A stretch of DNA of 64,000 bases from the NCBI GenBank assembly GCA_958448165.1, contig CAUDCW010000009.1, positions 49,387-113,386 of the forward strand, in the 5' to 3' direction. A program made the translations under genes and the position numbers. Every line of letters begins with the position of its first letter. Position 1 is the stretch's first letter. This document shows, piece by piece, positions 43,510-50,936 of the stretch. Below the pieces are notes generated by a model. It saw only the letters and a list, made by a program, of their open reading frames with translations. It was not told the origin of the DNA and ran no database searches. The stretch comes from an uncultured Oscillospiraceae bacterium. GTDB lineage: Bacteria; Bacillota; Clostridia; Oscillospirales; Acutalibacteraceae.

Positions 43510-43653
43510 ATGGCAACAAAACATACCGCTGACAAGAAAGGAAAAACGACGGTCAACAATTTTTTCAAAAGCACTGCACAAGAGGAATTAAAAAAGCTGA
43601 TTAATCAGAAAATGAATAAAATAATCAACTGCGAAATCAACAGGAAAGCGTGA
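43510..43653 (+). CDS. Small basic protein ahead of the serine recombinase
   Basis: 47 residues; GCAGGAGGGATGAAAT precedes the ATG. The sequence is highly basic with a Lys/Thr-rich start (KKGKTTVNNFF) and an amphipathic helix ending KKLINQKMNKIINCEI. It lies 78 bp upstream of the recombinase and is likely co-transcribed with it. Small proteins in this position occur with clostridial transposons, and recombination directionality factors of serine integrases are also small and basic, so it is a candidate excision factor. That role is inference. Confidence 0.6.
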   Translation: MATKHTADKKGKTTVNNFFKSTAQEELKKLINQKMNKIINCEINRKA

Positions 43654-43731
43654 TCAAAGGTGTTTCCTTAAAAATTCGACCTGAATTATTGTGAATTTCC
43701 GGCTTTGCTTTTGAAAGGGGCTATCGGGTAT

Positions 43732-45315
43732 ATGAGCAAAAAGGCTGTGCCGTCGGTAGGCATTTATTGCCGCTTGTCTGACGAGGACAGGAACAAGCAT
43801 TTTAAGGAGGATGACAGTCAGAGCATACAGAACCAGAAGTCGATGCTGCTTGATTATGCCGGGCAGAAAAAATGGAACGTCTATAAGGTGTATTCCGATG
43901 ACGATTACAGCGGCTCTGACAGGAACAGACCGCAGTGGAATATGCTGCTTAAGGATTGCGAGGAGGGCAGGGTCAATCTTGTGCTTTGCAAATCACTTTC
44001 AAGATTTTCCCGTGAAATGGAAATTGTAGAAACATACATTCACGGCAAGTTTGAACAGTGGGGAGTAAGGTTTGTCAGCATAGTCGATAATGCCGATACG
44101 GATATCGAATCAAACAGAAAGCAAAGACAGCTGAACAGTCTGACAAACGAGTGGTATCTTGAGGACGTTTCAAACAATGTGAAAAGAGTATTGCGGCATA
44201 TGGCTATGAAAGGCGAGTTTACAGGCTCTTTTGCACCGTTCGGCTACAAAAAGGATTCAGCCGATAAGCATCATCTGATTATCGACGAGCCGGCGGCTGA
44301 AATTGTAAGAAAAATATTTGATATGTATTCGCAGGGGATAGGCAGTGTTTCAATCTGCCGACAGCTTAATGCACAGGGAGTGCCTACACCGTCGGCTTAT
44401 AAAAGACAACAGGGATTGAATTATTACTGCAGGCAGTCAGATGCCCCGCCGTCACGGCAGATATGGAACCCGTCCTCTGTAACAGCGATTCTCGATAATG
44501 AAGTCTATATCGGGAATATGGTGTTGTGCAAACAAAAAACGGTAAGCTACAAGGTGCACAAGAAGATTTCCTTGCCGAAAGAGGCTTGGGTAACGGTACA
44601 AAGCACACACGAGCCGATTGTTGATGATGATACATGGAATCTTGTTCGGGAACTCAGAAGAAGCAAAAGACGCAGTACAAAAAACTCGCAGGAAATTTCA
44701 TCGCCGCTGATTATTAAGCTGTTCTGCGGCACTTGCGAAGCGTCAATGAGCCAGAAAATGGTCAGCTCACACAACGGCAGATATAAGCAAAGATTTGTCT
44801 TTTGTCCGGTGCACAGGTTCTCTGACAACTGCCGGAACTATTCAAGCACAAGCCTGAAAAAGCTTGAAAGAATTGTAATTGAAGAAATTAACAAGCTTCT
44901 GTCACAGTATTACGATGAGGAAATGATAACGGTGAAAGCAATAAAAAAGTCAAAAAAAGATGAGTTGAACAAAAAAATATCTTCACTTGAAGACGAGCTT
45001 GAAAAAAACACGGAAAGACAGTTCAGCTTGTATAACGATAAAGCCGACGGAATAATTACGGCGGAACAATTTGCAGACTTCAACACAAGACTCTCGGATA
45101 TCAATACTAAAACATCTGAAGAAATAAAGGAGAATAAAAAGCTTCTTCTAAAAGAGCTTGAAAAAGAGAACGACAATAACCCCACTGAAGCAGTTGCGTC
45201 AGCTTACAGACAAATTGATATACTGACCACACAAATAGTCCGTGAGTTTATCGAGCGTATATACATATGCAAAAACGACGGTCAAACGCAGATAAACATT
45301 CACTGGAATATCTGA
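43732..45315 (+). CDS. Large serine recombinase
   Basis: 527 residues from the ATG at 43732; the TTG at 43705 has no ribosome binding site. Resolvase domain with catalytic Ser in GIYCRLSDED (S16), the SRFSRE helix motif, and the LNSLTNEWYLEDVSNNV region; then a recombinase domain (APFGYKKD..., SICRQLNAQGVPTPS, ILDNEVYIGNMV), a zinc-ribbon domain (FCGTCEASM, FCPVHR, NC) and a long coiled coil (about 395-480). These enzymes integrate and excise elements at att sites with palindromic arms. Such a site lies 7 bp after its stop, and the same arms border the 37-kb element, so it is the likely excision enzyme for it. Confidence 0.93.
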   Translation: MSKKAVPSVGIYCRLSDEDRNKHFKEDDSQSIQNQKSMLLDYAGQKKWNVYKVYSDDDYSGSDRNRPQWNMLLKDCEEGRVNLVLCKSLSRFSREMEIVETYIHGKFEQWGVRFVSIVDNADTDIESNRKQRQLNSLTNEWYLEDVSNNVKRVLRHMAMKGEFTGSFAPFGYKKDSADKHHLIIDEPAAEIVRKIFDMYSQGIGSVSICRQLNAQGVPTPSAYKRQQGLNYYCRQSDAPPSRQIWNPSSVTAILDNEVYIGNMVLCKQKTVSYKVHKKISLPKEAWVTVQSTHEPIVDDDTWNLVRELRRSKRRSTKNSQEISSPLIIKLFCGTCEASMSQKMVSSHNGRYKQRFVFCPVHRFSDNCRNYSSTSLKKLERIVIEEINKLLSQYYDEEMITVKAIKKSKKDELNKKISSLEDELEKNTERQFSLYNDKADGIITAEQFADFNTRLSDINTKTSEEIKENKKLLLKELEKENDNNPTEAVASAYRQIDILTTQIVREFIERIYICKNDGQTQINIHWNI

Positions 45316-45321
45316 ATACTG

Positions 45322-45360
45322 TCCTTAACTTCAGCGCGGCCCTGATCCCGAAGTTAAGGA
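45322..45360. other. attP-like palindrome beside the recombinase
   Basis: TCCTTAACTTC (45322-45332) and GAAGTTAAGGA (45350-45360) are perfect inverted arms around a 17-bp core. The hybrid of the two outer element ends has the same arms with an 18-bp core. An intact site inside the element is what tandem integration by attL x attP or attR x attP would leave. It could alternatively act as a weak terminator. Confidence 0.6.
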
Positions 45361-45390
45361 TTAACAATATTTTTACCAACTCTCAATCAG

Positions 45391-45426
45391 CGCCATGCAT
45401 ATTTTTCAGCATGGCGTTTATTTTGC
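45391..45426 (+). terminator. Terminator after the recombinase
   Basis: CGCCATGC/GCATGGCG stem with a 10-nt loop, then TTTATTTTG. Confidence 0.75.
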
Positions 45427-45617
45427 TGTCTTTATATGTAAAAATCAGATTAAGGAATTTGCAAGCCTGAGAGTGAAAAGTAAAAACTAAAAACTAAAAA
45501 GAACAGATAATACGCATTGATTTATTCAGTATTTCCTTAAGTGTGGCTGTGAGAATATTCTATATAGTGTTTTTGCATAAAATGCACTATATTTACAGAC
45601 GCAGGTGTATGAAAATG

Positions 45618-45646
45618 TGGACAATGCTTAAAGTGAATGTTATAAT
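45618..45646 (+). promoter_or_regulatory. Promoter of the ATPase/C39/Hsp70 operon
   Basis: TGGACA, a 17-bp spacer and TATAAT, followed by a leader of about 145 nt to the ATG at 45795. The -10 and the leader are conserved in the relic copy at 42864-43018. Confidence 0.7.
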
Positions 45647-45794
45647 ATAAGCATTATATCATATTGTTGAAATTCTTTGAAAAGGCAGATGATATTTTGT
45701 TAATTTATGGCTTTTTGCAATTTAAAAATGAAGAGAATTTTTAGGTAAATCGAACAGAATGTATAATTTCATTACAACAGAAGGAGGGGCATAA

Positions 45795-48500
45795 ATGATT
45801 AGTTTTAAAGATGATATCAAGCTTAACATCAAAACCAAGGATTTGTTAAAAGAACTGAGCCTGAGCGATCAGAAAATTGACCTTAATGTTGAGGTGCCGA
45901 ACAATTTTTTTCAAACGCTTATGGAACAGCTTCTTGAAAGGGATTATCTGAACGATGCGTCAAACAGGGATATGAACAGTAAGTTTATTCTTGAAACAAA
46001 GAATAAGAGAAAAATTCATTGGCTTCAGATTACAAGACTTCCTATTCATCCGAATGAAAACGAGGACTATGATTTGCTGTCGCACTGGCAGGGCGTGCTT
46101 TCAAGCCTGCACGCATGGAACTACCGTCTTGTTTTTATGCTGATGCGTCACGAAGGCAAAACAAAGCTTTATCTCGGTACTGTTTCATATCAGCAGGGAA
46201 TTTCCAACGAAGAAGCTATTGAACAAATCCGTGAAGCGGCGTTCGGGTCGATGCCCGGCATGGAAATGCGTACATTGAGCGACGCAAACAACGATGTTTA
46301 TAACGAGGTAATGATGCCTCTTTTAAATATGAGCTCTGTCGGGGCAGTAACCGGTATTCCTTCTCTGCGTGACACCGATAAAAAAATCTCGGCGCAAACG
46401 CTTGATCAGCTTGCTTTTGGAATCAGGGATATGTACGGAACGGAAAAGGACTATGCTATGGTTGTTATAGCCGACCCGATACCCGACCAGGAAATCTCAG
46501 AGATTATATCAAGATACAGGCGACTCGGCAGTCAGATTCATACAGCAGTAAAAATGACGGGAAATCAGTCGCTTACACGCGGTGAGAACCGTGAAAAAGG
46601 AGTCGCGGCGAAAGGTGCGATTTCTATGTTTTCTACGCTCATTGGCACATTAGCAGGTTCTTTTCTAGGGGCTCCCAGAGCCGGTACATTCGTCGGACAA
46701 GCAATCGGTGGTGGAATAGGCAGTATGCTCGGAATGAGCGGACAGGTTTCTGTCAGCGGTTCAGCGTCAACCGGCAAGGAGTACCTCGACAAGTTTGCCG
46801 AATATGCCGAAATTTCGACAAATCACCATGTTGACAGGCTCAACGCAGGCAGAAACTACGGCTTCTGGAATACCGGCGTTTATGTACTGGGTACATCGCC
46901 AAAGGACGTCAAAACCGTTACGGGTATTCTTCGCTCAATTTATTCCGGTGAGCAATCTTATTTTGAACCGATTCGTCTGCATATGCTCAGACCCGATTCA
47001 GGCGCACTGGATATTATCAGAAGATTTGAGCTTGTACCTATGAGAGTGGAGGAGTTACCTGTACCAAACAGAAAAGATTGGAATAAAAATTATCAGGATG
47101 ATGCCTGGCATATTTTCGGCAAGCGTTATCAGTATCTCAGCACTCCGCTTAATACTTTAGAGCTTGGTCTTGCAACCTCGCTGCCGAGAAGAGATGTACC
47201 CGGACTGAGATTTGTAAAAACAGCTGTCAGATTTGCAAACAATCCCGCGGTTATCAAGGGTGAAAAAATCGTTTTAGGCAATATAGTTGATACCGGTGTT
47301 ATCCAGAGCAATACATATGACATTGATGTCAACTCACTTGTAAGACACGCTCTTGTTGCAGGCAGCACAGGCAGCGGCAAATCCACAACCTGTAAAAGAA
47401 TACTTTCAGAGGTTATCAGACAAAATATTCCGGTTATGGTTATAGAACCTGCAAAGGACGACTATGTTCGCTGGGCGATTGAGCAGAACAAGCATCTTCC
47501 GAAGAATAAGCAGTTCAAGATATATATGCCGGGAGTTGAAACCTTTAACGGGGTTAAAATTGAACCGTTACAGCTCAATCCCTTTGAGCCGGCGTCAGTC
47601 CCGAATGTCAAGGTTGATTTGCTCAGACATTGTGAAAATTTCTCTATGCTGCTTAATGCCTGTCTGCCGTCCGAAGAGGTAGTTCCGATTCTTATGGAAG
47701 AAGTGGTTGACGAAACAATCCGTGATTTTGCGGAAAGAAACGACAGGGATTACGATGATGTTACCGTAGAGCCTTTAAAATCATATCCGACTGTTGATAT
47801 GATGCTTGACAAGGCACGCATTATAATGAGCAAAAAATCCTACGCAAATATGAATAAGGACAATCTCACAGAGGTTCTGGTAACACGTTTCAAATATCTG
47901 AGAAGAGGTATGAGAGGAAAAATACTCAATGTCAGCAAATCAACTGATTATAACAAGCTTTTTTCGGGTAATGTTATCATTAATATCAGCCGTCTTTCAG
48001 GCTCAAAGGACAAGTCGCTGGTGATGTCCCTGCTTATGCAGGCTCTTTATGAATACAGAGCCTCTCGGTATGCTTATGATGACAGATACAGAGGAGAAGC
48101 TCAGAAAAACAAGCTGATGCACCTTACATTGGTTGAGGAAGCCCACAATGTATTGCTCAAGCCTGACCCTCACACTACAAGCGGCAGTCCGCAAAAGGCG
48201 GCGGCAGATCTTTTTGATACGATGCTGTCTGAGGTTCGTGAGTACGGCGAAGGACTTGTAGTTGTTGACCAGGTTCCGACAAGACTTATCGAGGGTGCTA
48301 CAAAGAACACAAACTATAAAATCGTTCACCGTCTTACAGCGCCTGACGATCAGGAGGTAATGGCGTCCTGTATGGCGTTCAGAGATGATCAGAAATATAT
48401 AATTCCGGCGCTTGAAAAGGGTAATGCGATCATCTGCGGTGATGAAGATGACGCAGCCGCATGGGTTAAGATACCTGCACCCGGAAAGAATGTATTATAA
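45795..48500 (+). CDS. HerA/VirB4-like ATPase (DUF87)
   Basis: 901 residues; AAGGAGGGG lies 7 bp before the ATG. The N-terminal half (about 1-270) is unrecognised; residues about 275-318 are a Gly/Ala-rich stretch (SFLGAPRAGTFVGQAIGGG) that resembles a glycine zipper and could enter a membrane. The C-terminal ATPase has Walker A GSTGSGKSTT (K529) and Walker B LTLVEEAHNVL (E781-E782), followed by a VVVDQVPTRL segment as in HerA, FtsK-like and VirB4 motors. Such ATPases form hexamers that pump DNA or protein. First gene of the operon; an internally deleted second copy lies at 42864-43295. Confidence 0.85.
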   Translation: MISFKDDIKLNIKTKDLLKELSLSDQKIDLNVEVPNNFFQTLMEQLLERDYLNDASNRDMNSKFILETKNKRKIHWLQITRLPIHPNENEDYDLLSHWQGVLSSLHAWNYRLVFMLMRHEGKTKLYLGTVSYQQGISNEEAIEQIREAAFGSMPGMEMRTLSDANNDVYNEVMMPLLNMSSVGAVTGIPSLRDTDKKISAQTLDQLAFGIRDMYGTEKDYAMVVIADPIPDQEISEIISRYRRLGSQIHTAVKMTGNQSLTRGENREKGVAAKGAISMFSTLIGTLAGSFLGAPRAGTFVGQAIGGGIGSMLGMSGQVSVSGSASTGKEYLDKFAEYAEISTNHHVDRLNAGRNYGFWNTGVYVLGTSPKDVKTVTGILRSIYSGEQSYFEPIRLHMLRPDSGALDIIRRFELVPMRVEELPVPNRKDWNKNYQDDAWHIFGKRYQYLSTPLNTLELGLATSLPRRDVPGLRFVKTAVRFANNPAVIKGEKIVLGNIVDTGVIQSNTYDIDVNSLVRHALVAGSTGSGKSTTCKRILSEVIRQNIPVMVIEPAKDDYVRWAIEQNKHLPKNKQFKIYMPGVETFNGVKIEPLQLNPFEPASVPNVKVDLLRHCENFSMLLNACLPSEEVVPILMEEVVDETIRDFAERNDRDYDDVTVEPLKSYPTVDMMLDKARIIMSKKSYANMNKDNLTEVLVTRFKYLRRGMRGKILNVSKSTDYNKLFSGNVIINISRLSGSKDKSLVMSLLMQALYEYRASRYAYDDRYRGEAQKNKLMHLTLVEEAHNVLLKPDPHTTSGSPQKAAADLFDTMLSEVREYGEGLVVVDQVPTRLIEGATKNTNYKIVHRLTAPDDQEVMASCMAFRDDQKYIIPALEKGNAIICGDEDDAAAWVKIPAPGKNVL

Positions 48501-48565
48501 GAATTTCCGGAATATCTTGTTTATTAAAATTCCGGACAAGAAATAAATAAAACAGGAGGAAGATC

Positions 48566-49027
48566 ATGATTGATGAATTAATGGAAATGGATTCCGTAGA
48601 AAATCTCTCAGAAACTGGGGAATTAGCAGAAACGGAGCTTCTGGCGCAGCAGTATAATGAAAGGATCAATGAGGCACTCGAGAATGGTGATGTGCAGACA
48701 GCACGATACTATCTCGGAGAGCTTCAGGAATTGTATGAGTCAGACGAACAGCAGAGAGCTTTAGGTACACATCAAGGTGAGATTTCCTTTGGCGGCAGTA
48801 GGGTCGAGGATCTTGAGAGCAAGCTAAAAAGTGCAGAAAGAATGAAGAATCATGCGGAACACGAAAGGGACGTGCTTCTTTCTGACAAGGCGCACGGATT
48901 TATCGGCGTGGACCCTGGAATTTCAAACAGAAATTTTCAAATCAAAGTGTACACCAAAGAAATTGAAAACCTAAAAAAGGAACTACAAGAAGAAAAAGCT
49001 TTAGAAAAAAAGAATTCAAACACATAA
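48566..49027 (+). CDS. Acidic coiled-coil protein of unknown function
   Basis: 153 residues; AGGAGG lies 8 bp before the ATG. It is Glu-rich and almost wholly helical, with heptad-like stretches near 20-60 and 80-150 (KNHAEHERDVLLSDKAHGF, ENLKKELQEEKAL). No signal peptide or membrane helix. It sits between the ATPase and the C39-like peptidase with gaps of 65 and 15 bp. It could be an adaptor of the machine or a substrate. I recognise no family. Confidence 0.65.
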   Translation: MIDELMEMDSVENLSETGELAETELLAQQYNERINEALENGDVQTARYYLGELQELYESDEQQRALGTHQGEISFGGSRVEDLESKLKSAERMKNHAEHERDVLLSDKAHGFIGVDPGISNRNFQIKVYTKEIENLKKELQEEKALEKKNSNT

Positions 49028-49042
49028 GAATAGGAGATTACT

Positions 49043-49744
49043 ATGAGCTTAGAATTTTTAGATGATACGGAAAACGATAATGAAATATCTGAACTTGAAG
49101 AGTCGGAAGAAACCCTCGGCTCGGTTGAGTTTCTCGGAGACGGTGTGCTGCTGGAAAAAATAAAAGGCTTTTTTGAAAACATAAAAAATGTTTTTGAAGG
49201 CAAGGAAGCAAACGAGGGAATTATCGGAAATCCGGAAAAAGATATGGAAGTATGGCATGTTCAGGAAAGCCCTGTGTCATGTGCCGTGTGCTGTCAGGAG
49301 TTTGTCGCAGAACAGGTTACCGGACAGGAGTTTACCGAGCAGGAGTTCTGTGACTTTGCCGAAAATCAGGGTTGGTTTGACCCCGAAACAGGCACAGCGC
49401 CTTATGATGTGGGAAATATTCTTGAATATATGGGCTTTGACGTAACCCGACAGGAGGGTGTGACGATTCAGGAATTATCTCAGATGCTCGAAAACGGAGA
49501 AAAGGTAATTGTCGGCGTGAACAATATGGTGCTGGCATACCCGGAGCTTGCTGAGCTCCCGGGCTATAATGCAAATCATGCGGTTCAGGTTATCGGCATA
49601 GACACAACAGACCCGAACAATATTGAGGTAATTCTCAACGACCCCGGTGTTGAAAACGGCAAGGGAATTCGTCACAGCATGGATGATTTTGTTAAGGCAT
49701 GGAACACAGGAAATAACTTTACAGTATCAGCGACAAAGGAGTAA
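49043..49744 (+). CDS. C39-like papain-fold cysteine peptidase
   Basis: 233 residues; AGGAG lies 8 bp before the ATG. After an acidic helical N-terminus (about 1-65) a Peptidase_C39-like domain has the catalytic set in order: Cys in SPVSCAVCCQEF (C80), His in NANHAVQVIGID (H179) and Asn-Asp in VILNDPG (N199, D200). C39 peptidases trim leader peptides of double-glycine substrates, and C39-like proteins occur as effectors too. No signal peptide or transporter domain is present. Its placement after the HerA/VirB4-like ATPase and 3 bp before the next gene suggests a dedicated role in that machine. Confidence 0.8.
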   Translation: MSLEFLDDTENDNEISELEESEETLGSVEFLGDGVLLEKIKGFFENIKNVFEGKEANEGIIGNPEKDMEVWHVQESPVSCAVCCQEFVAEQVTGQEFTEQEFCDFAENQGWFDPETGTAPYDVGNILEYMGFDVTRQEGVTIQELSQMLENGEKVIVGVNNMVLAYPELAELPGYNANHAVQVIGIDTTDPNNIEVILNDPGVENGKGIRHSMDDFVKAWNTGNNFTVSATKE

Positions 49745-49747
49745 AAA

Positions 49748-50218
49748 ATGGATAGTTTAAAAGTAATTAAAGAAATAATCTCAAACCCGATGTTAAAATC
49801 AAATATGTCTTTACAGATGCAGCTCGGACTGCCGTATCTTGAAAAGAAAAATGATAAGCTTTGTATGAGCTTTAAGCCGCATATAGAAGCACCGGTGTTT
49901 ACAAATATTGAATATTATGAGCCTCAGTATGAGCTTGAGCTTGTGTACCCGTTTAAGAAAATAATAAAGTTTGTCAACCTTAACTTTGAAAAGTCAATAA
50001 ACAATACCGACCCTGTGGCTAAGGTCGATATCAAGGAGCTTGCATCCTCCGGCAAGACTGTGCTCAATGAGCTTTATGCCGCTTGCACCCGTGTTCTTGA
50101 GTTTCAGGAGCAGGACGGAAAGGTTTCTGATGTAAGCATCAAAAAATATCAGAAGGTATATTTTGAGACTGTAGAAAAACTCGGACTTGCTGCAGTTTAC
50201 GGGAGTATTGAAAAATGA
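49748..50218 (+). CDS. Unknown conserved-looking protein of the ATPase operon
   Basis: 156 residues, starting 3 bp after the stop of the peptidase gene and overlapping the LytTR gene by 4 bp (ATGA), so it is translationally tied to both. No signal peptide, no membrane helix; a beta-rich middle (YEPQYELELVYPFKKIIKF) and a helical C-terminal half. No family recognised. Tight coupling to the C39-like peptidase and the regulator suggests a chaperone or immunity-type partner, but there is no direct evidence. Confidence 0.65.
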   Translation: MDSLKVIKEIISNPMLKSNMSLQMQLGLPYLEKKNDKLCMSFKPHIEAPVFTNIEYYEPQYELELVYPFKKIIKFVNLNFEKSINNTDPVAKVDIKELASSGKTVLNELYAACTRVLEFQEQDGKVSDVSIKKYQKVYFETVEKLGLAAVYGSIEK

Positions 50219-50910
50219 TTTGTATAGCGGTGTTTGATACAAAAGAATTGAATAGAAAGCTAATCAGAGAGTGGATAGCTGCATATCTGATATCAAAAGA
50301 AATGGATATGAATGTTTTATGGTTTACCAAGACATCATCCGAACGCAAAATCAAGGAACTTGTATCCGACATACAGATTGCACTGATTTCACTTGATGAT
50401 AATTACGGAAAAAGCATCGGCGAGCATTTGTACCGCTTAAATCCTGAATGTCGCATAATTTATTATTCATCAAAGCCGCAAGAGCTTTCATCACTTATGA
50501 CGACAAGACCCGTTGGATTCTTTTTGTGGAATGAGGGTAAAGACGCTTTTTCAAAGAAACTGGATGAAGTTGTATATGAGCTTTTTCAGTCAAATAATGT
50601 TTTTCATCATGAAACTAAGAGTGAGATATTTCTTATTCCGTACAGAAATATTTTGTATTTTCAAAGCGACCTCAAGCACGTTATCGTTCACAATGTCAGC
50701 GGAAACAACAGTGAATTTTTCTCAAAGCTTTCACATCTTGAAGAAAAACTTACTAAAGATTTTGTGCGGATACATAAAAGCTATATTGTTAATTCGTACT
50801 ATGTAGATTGCGTCAGCAAGAAAAATCATACGGTTGAATTGCTTAACGGTGAGATATTGCCTATTTCAACGGCAAATTATGAAGCCACACTGAAAAAGTT
50901 CAGAAAATAA
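50215..50910 (+). CDS. LytTR-family response regulator, atypical receiver
   Basis: 231 residues. The first 115 residues look like a receiver fold (MICIAVFDTKELNRKLI, IALISLDDNYGKSIGEHL, RIIYYSSKP, GFFLW), but the usual phospho-Asp block (FLDI-type) is not clear, so activation may not need phosphorylation. The C-terminal LytTR DNA-binding domain (about 130-231) is good: ILYFQSDLKHVIVHN, FVRIHKSYIVNSYYVD and LPIST. No histidine kinase gene is nearby. It overlaps the gene before it by 4 bp and probably controls its own operon. Confidence 0.8.
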   Translation: MICIAVFDTKELNRKLIREWIAAYLISKEMDMNVLWFTKTSSERKIKELVSDIQIALISLDDNYGKSIGEHLYRLNPECRIIYYSSKPQELSSLMTTRPVGFFLWNEGKDAFSKKLDEVVYELFQSNNVFHHETKSEIFLIPYRNILYFQSDLKHVIVHNVSGNNSEFFSKLSHLEEKLTKDFVRIHKSYIVNSYYVDCVSKKNHTVELLNGEILPISTANYEATLKKFRK

Positions 50911-50936
50911 GAAAAACCATTCAGAGGAGAAATAAT

